64,000 nucleotides of DNA. Origin: Lachnospiraceae bacterium. Its GTDB lineage: Bacteria; Bacillota; Clostridia; Lachnospirales; Lachnospiraceae. Position numbers and translations under genes: made by a program. Shown here one piece after another: positions 63,959 to 64,000 of this stretch. The notes beneath the pieces are model-generated. The model saw only the letters and a list, made by a program, of their open reading frames with translations, was not told the origin of the DNA and made no database searches. Positions within the stretch are counted from its first letter, which is position 1. Each line of letters opens with the position of its first letter. Location: contig CABIZF010000006.1 of the NCBI GenBank assembly GCA_902363135.1, positions 124,001 through 188,000 on the forward strand, in the 5' to 3' direction.

Positions 63959-64000
63959 GGTCTGTGATGATTGAACGACCTTGAATATCAATAGTATACC

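Overview
The window comes from a low-to-mid GC, Gram-positive, anaerobic, spore-forming Clostridia, most likely a Lachnospiraceae gut commensal (inference). The support is: gpr and spoIIP; the conserved Firmicutes block rpsT/gpr/spoIIP/lepA/hemW and hrcA/grpE/dnaK/dnaJ/prmA/rsmE; a CIRCE operator; TTG/GTG starts behind strong AGGAGG sites; an oxygen-sensitive type cysteine desulfidase; and many carbohydrate ABC importers. Most genes are on the minus strand. I see no prophage, intact insertion sequence or CRISPR array.

Layout. 1-6.4 kb: a sugar ABC importer (two permeases, one cut by the window edge, plus a binding protein), a GH43 glycosidase, and two paralogous ArsR-type regulators with large C-terminal domains. 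6.7-9.8 kb: malic enzyme, a tandem-ACT protein and a beta-lactamase-fold serine hydrolase. 9.97-12.8 kb: a plus-strand two-gene operon for a MotA/ExbB-like channel with a long cytoplasmic coiled coil and an OmpA/MotB-like partner. It resembles ZorA/ZorB of Zorya but has no effector genes. 12.7-22.5 kb: metallophosphoesterase, tRNA-Gly(TCC), ABC-F protein, nucleotidyltransferase, endonuclease IV, an unrecognised protein, an orphan BtuF-like binding protein, homocysteine S-methyltransferase, RsmE and PrmA. 22.8-27.9 kb: the hrcA-grpE-dnaK-dnaJ heat-shock operon. 28-38 kb: SGNH hydrolase, a heterodimeric ABC exporter, purC, hisS, an Hpt protein and a four-part c-di-GMP protein. 38-45.7 kb: hemW, MATE, lepA, spoIIP, gpr and divergent rpsT. 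45.9-49.2 kb: a BtuFCD-type importer behind a cobalamin riboswitch. 49.4-59.6 kb: ion transporter, GntR regulator, Fe-alcohol dehydrogenase, M24 and M20 peptidases, a second sugar ABC importer and a uroporphyrinogen-decarboxylase-family methyltransferase. 59.8-64 kb: CyuA cysteine desulfidase, a group II intron stub and glycogen phosphorylase.

Two things stand out. The first is the orphan ZorAB-like motor, whose extracellular part carries seven exact 14-residue repeats. The second is a family of dispersed intergenic structured elements: three long three-hairpin copies plus at least five shorter relatives. Their stems change in a compensatory way while the internal-loop sequences stay fixed. 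One long copy lies in the 5' leader of the motor operon. Smaller points of interest are four ABC binding proteins that all lack a lipobox, a group II intron 5' fragment attached to a terminator, and the canonical rpsT-to-rsmE gene block split by a 10-kb insertion.
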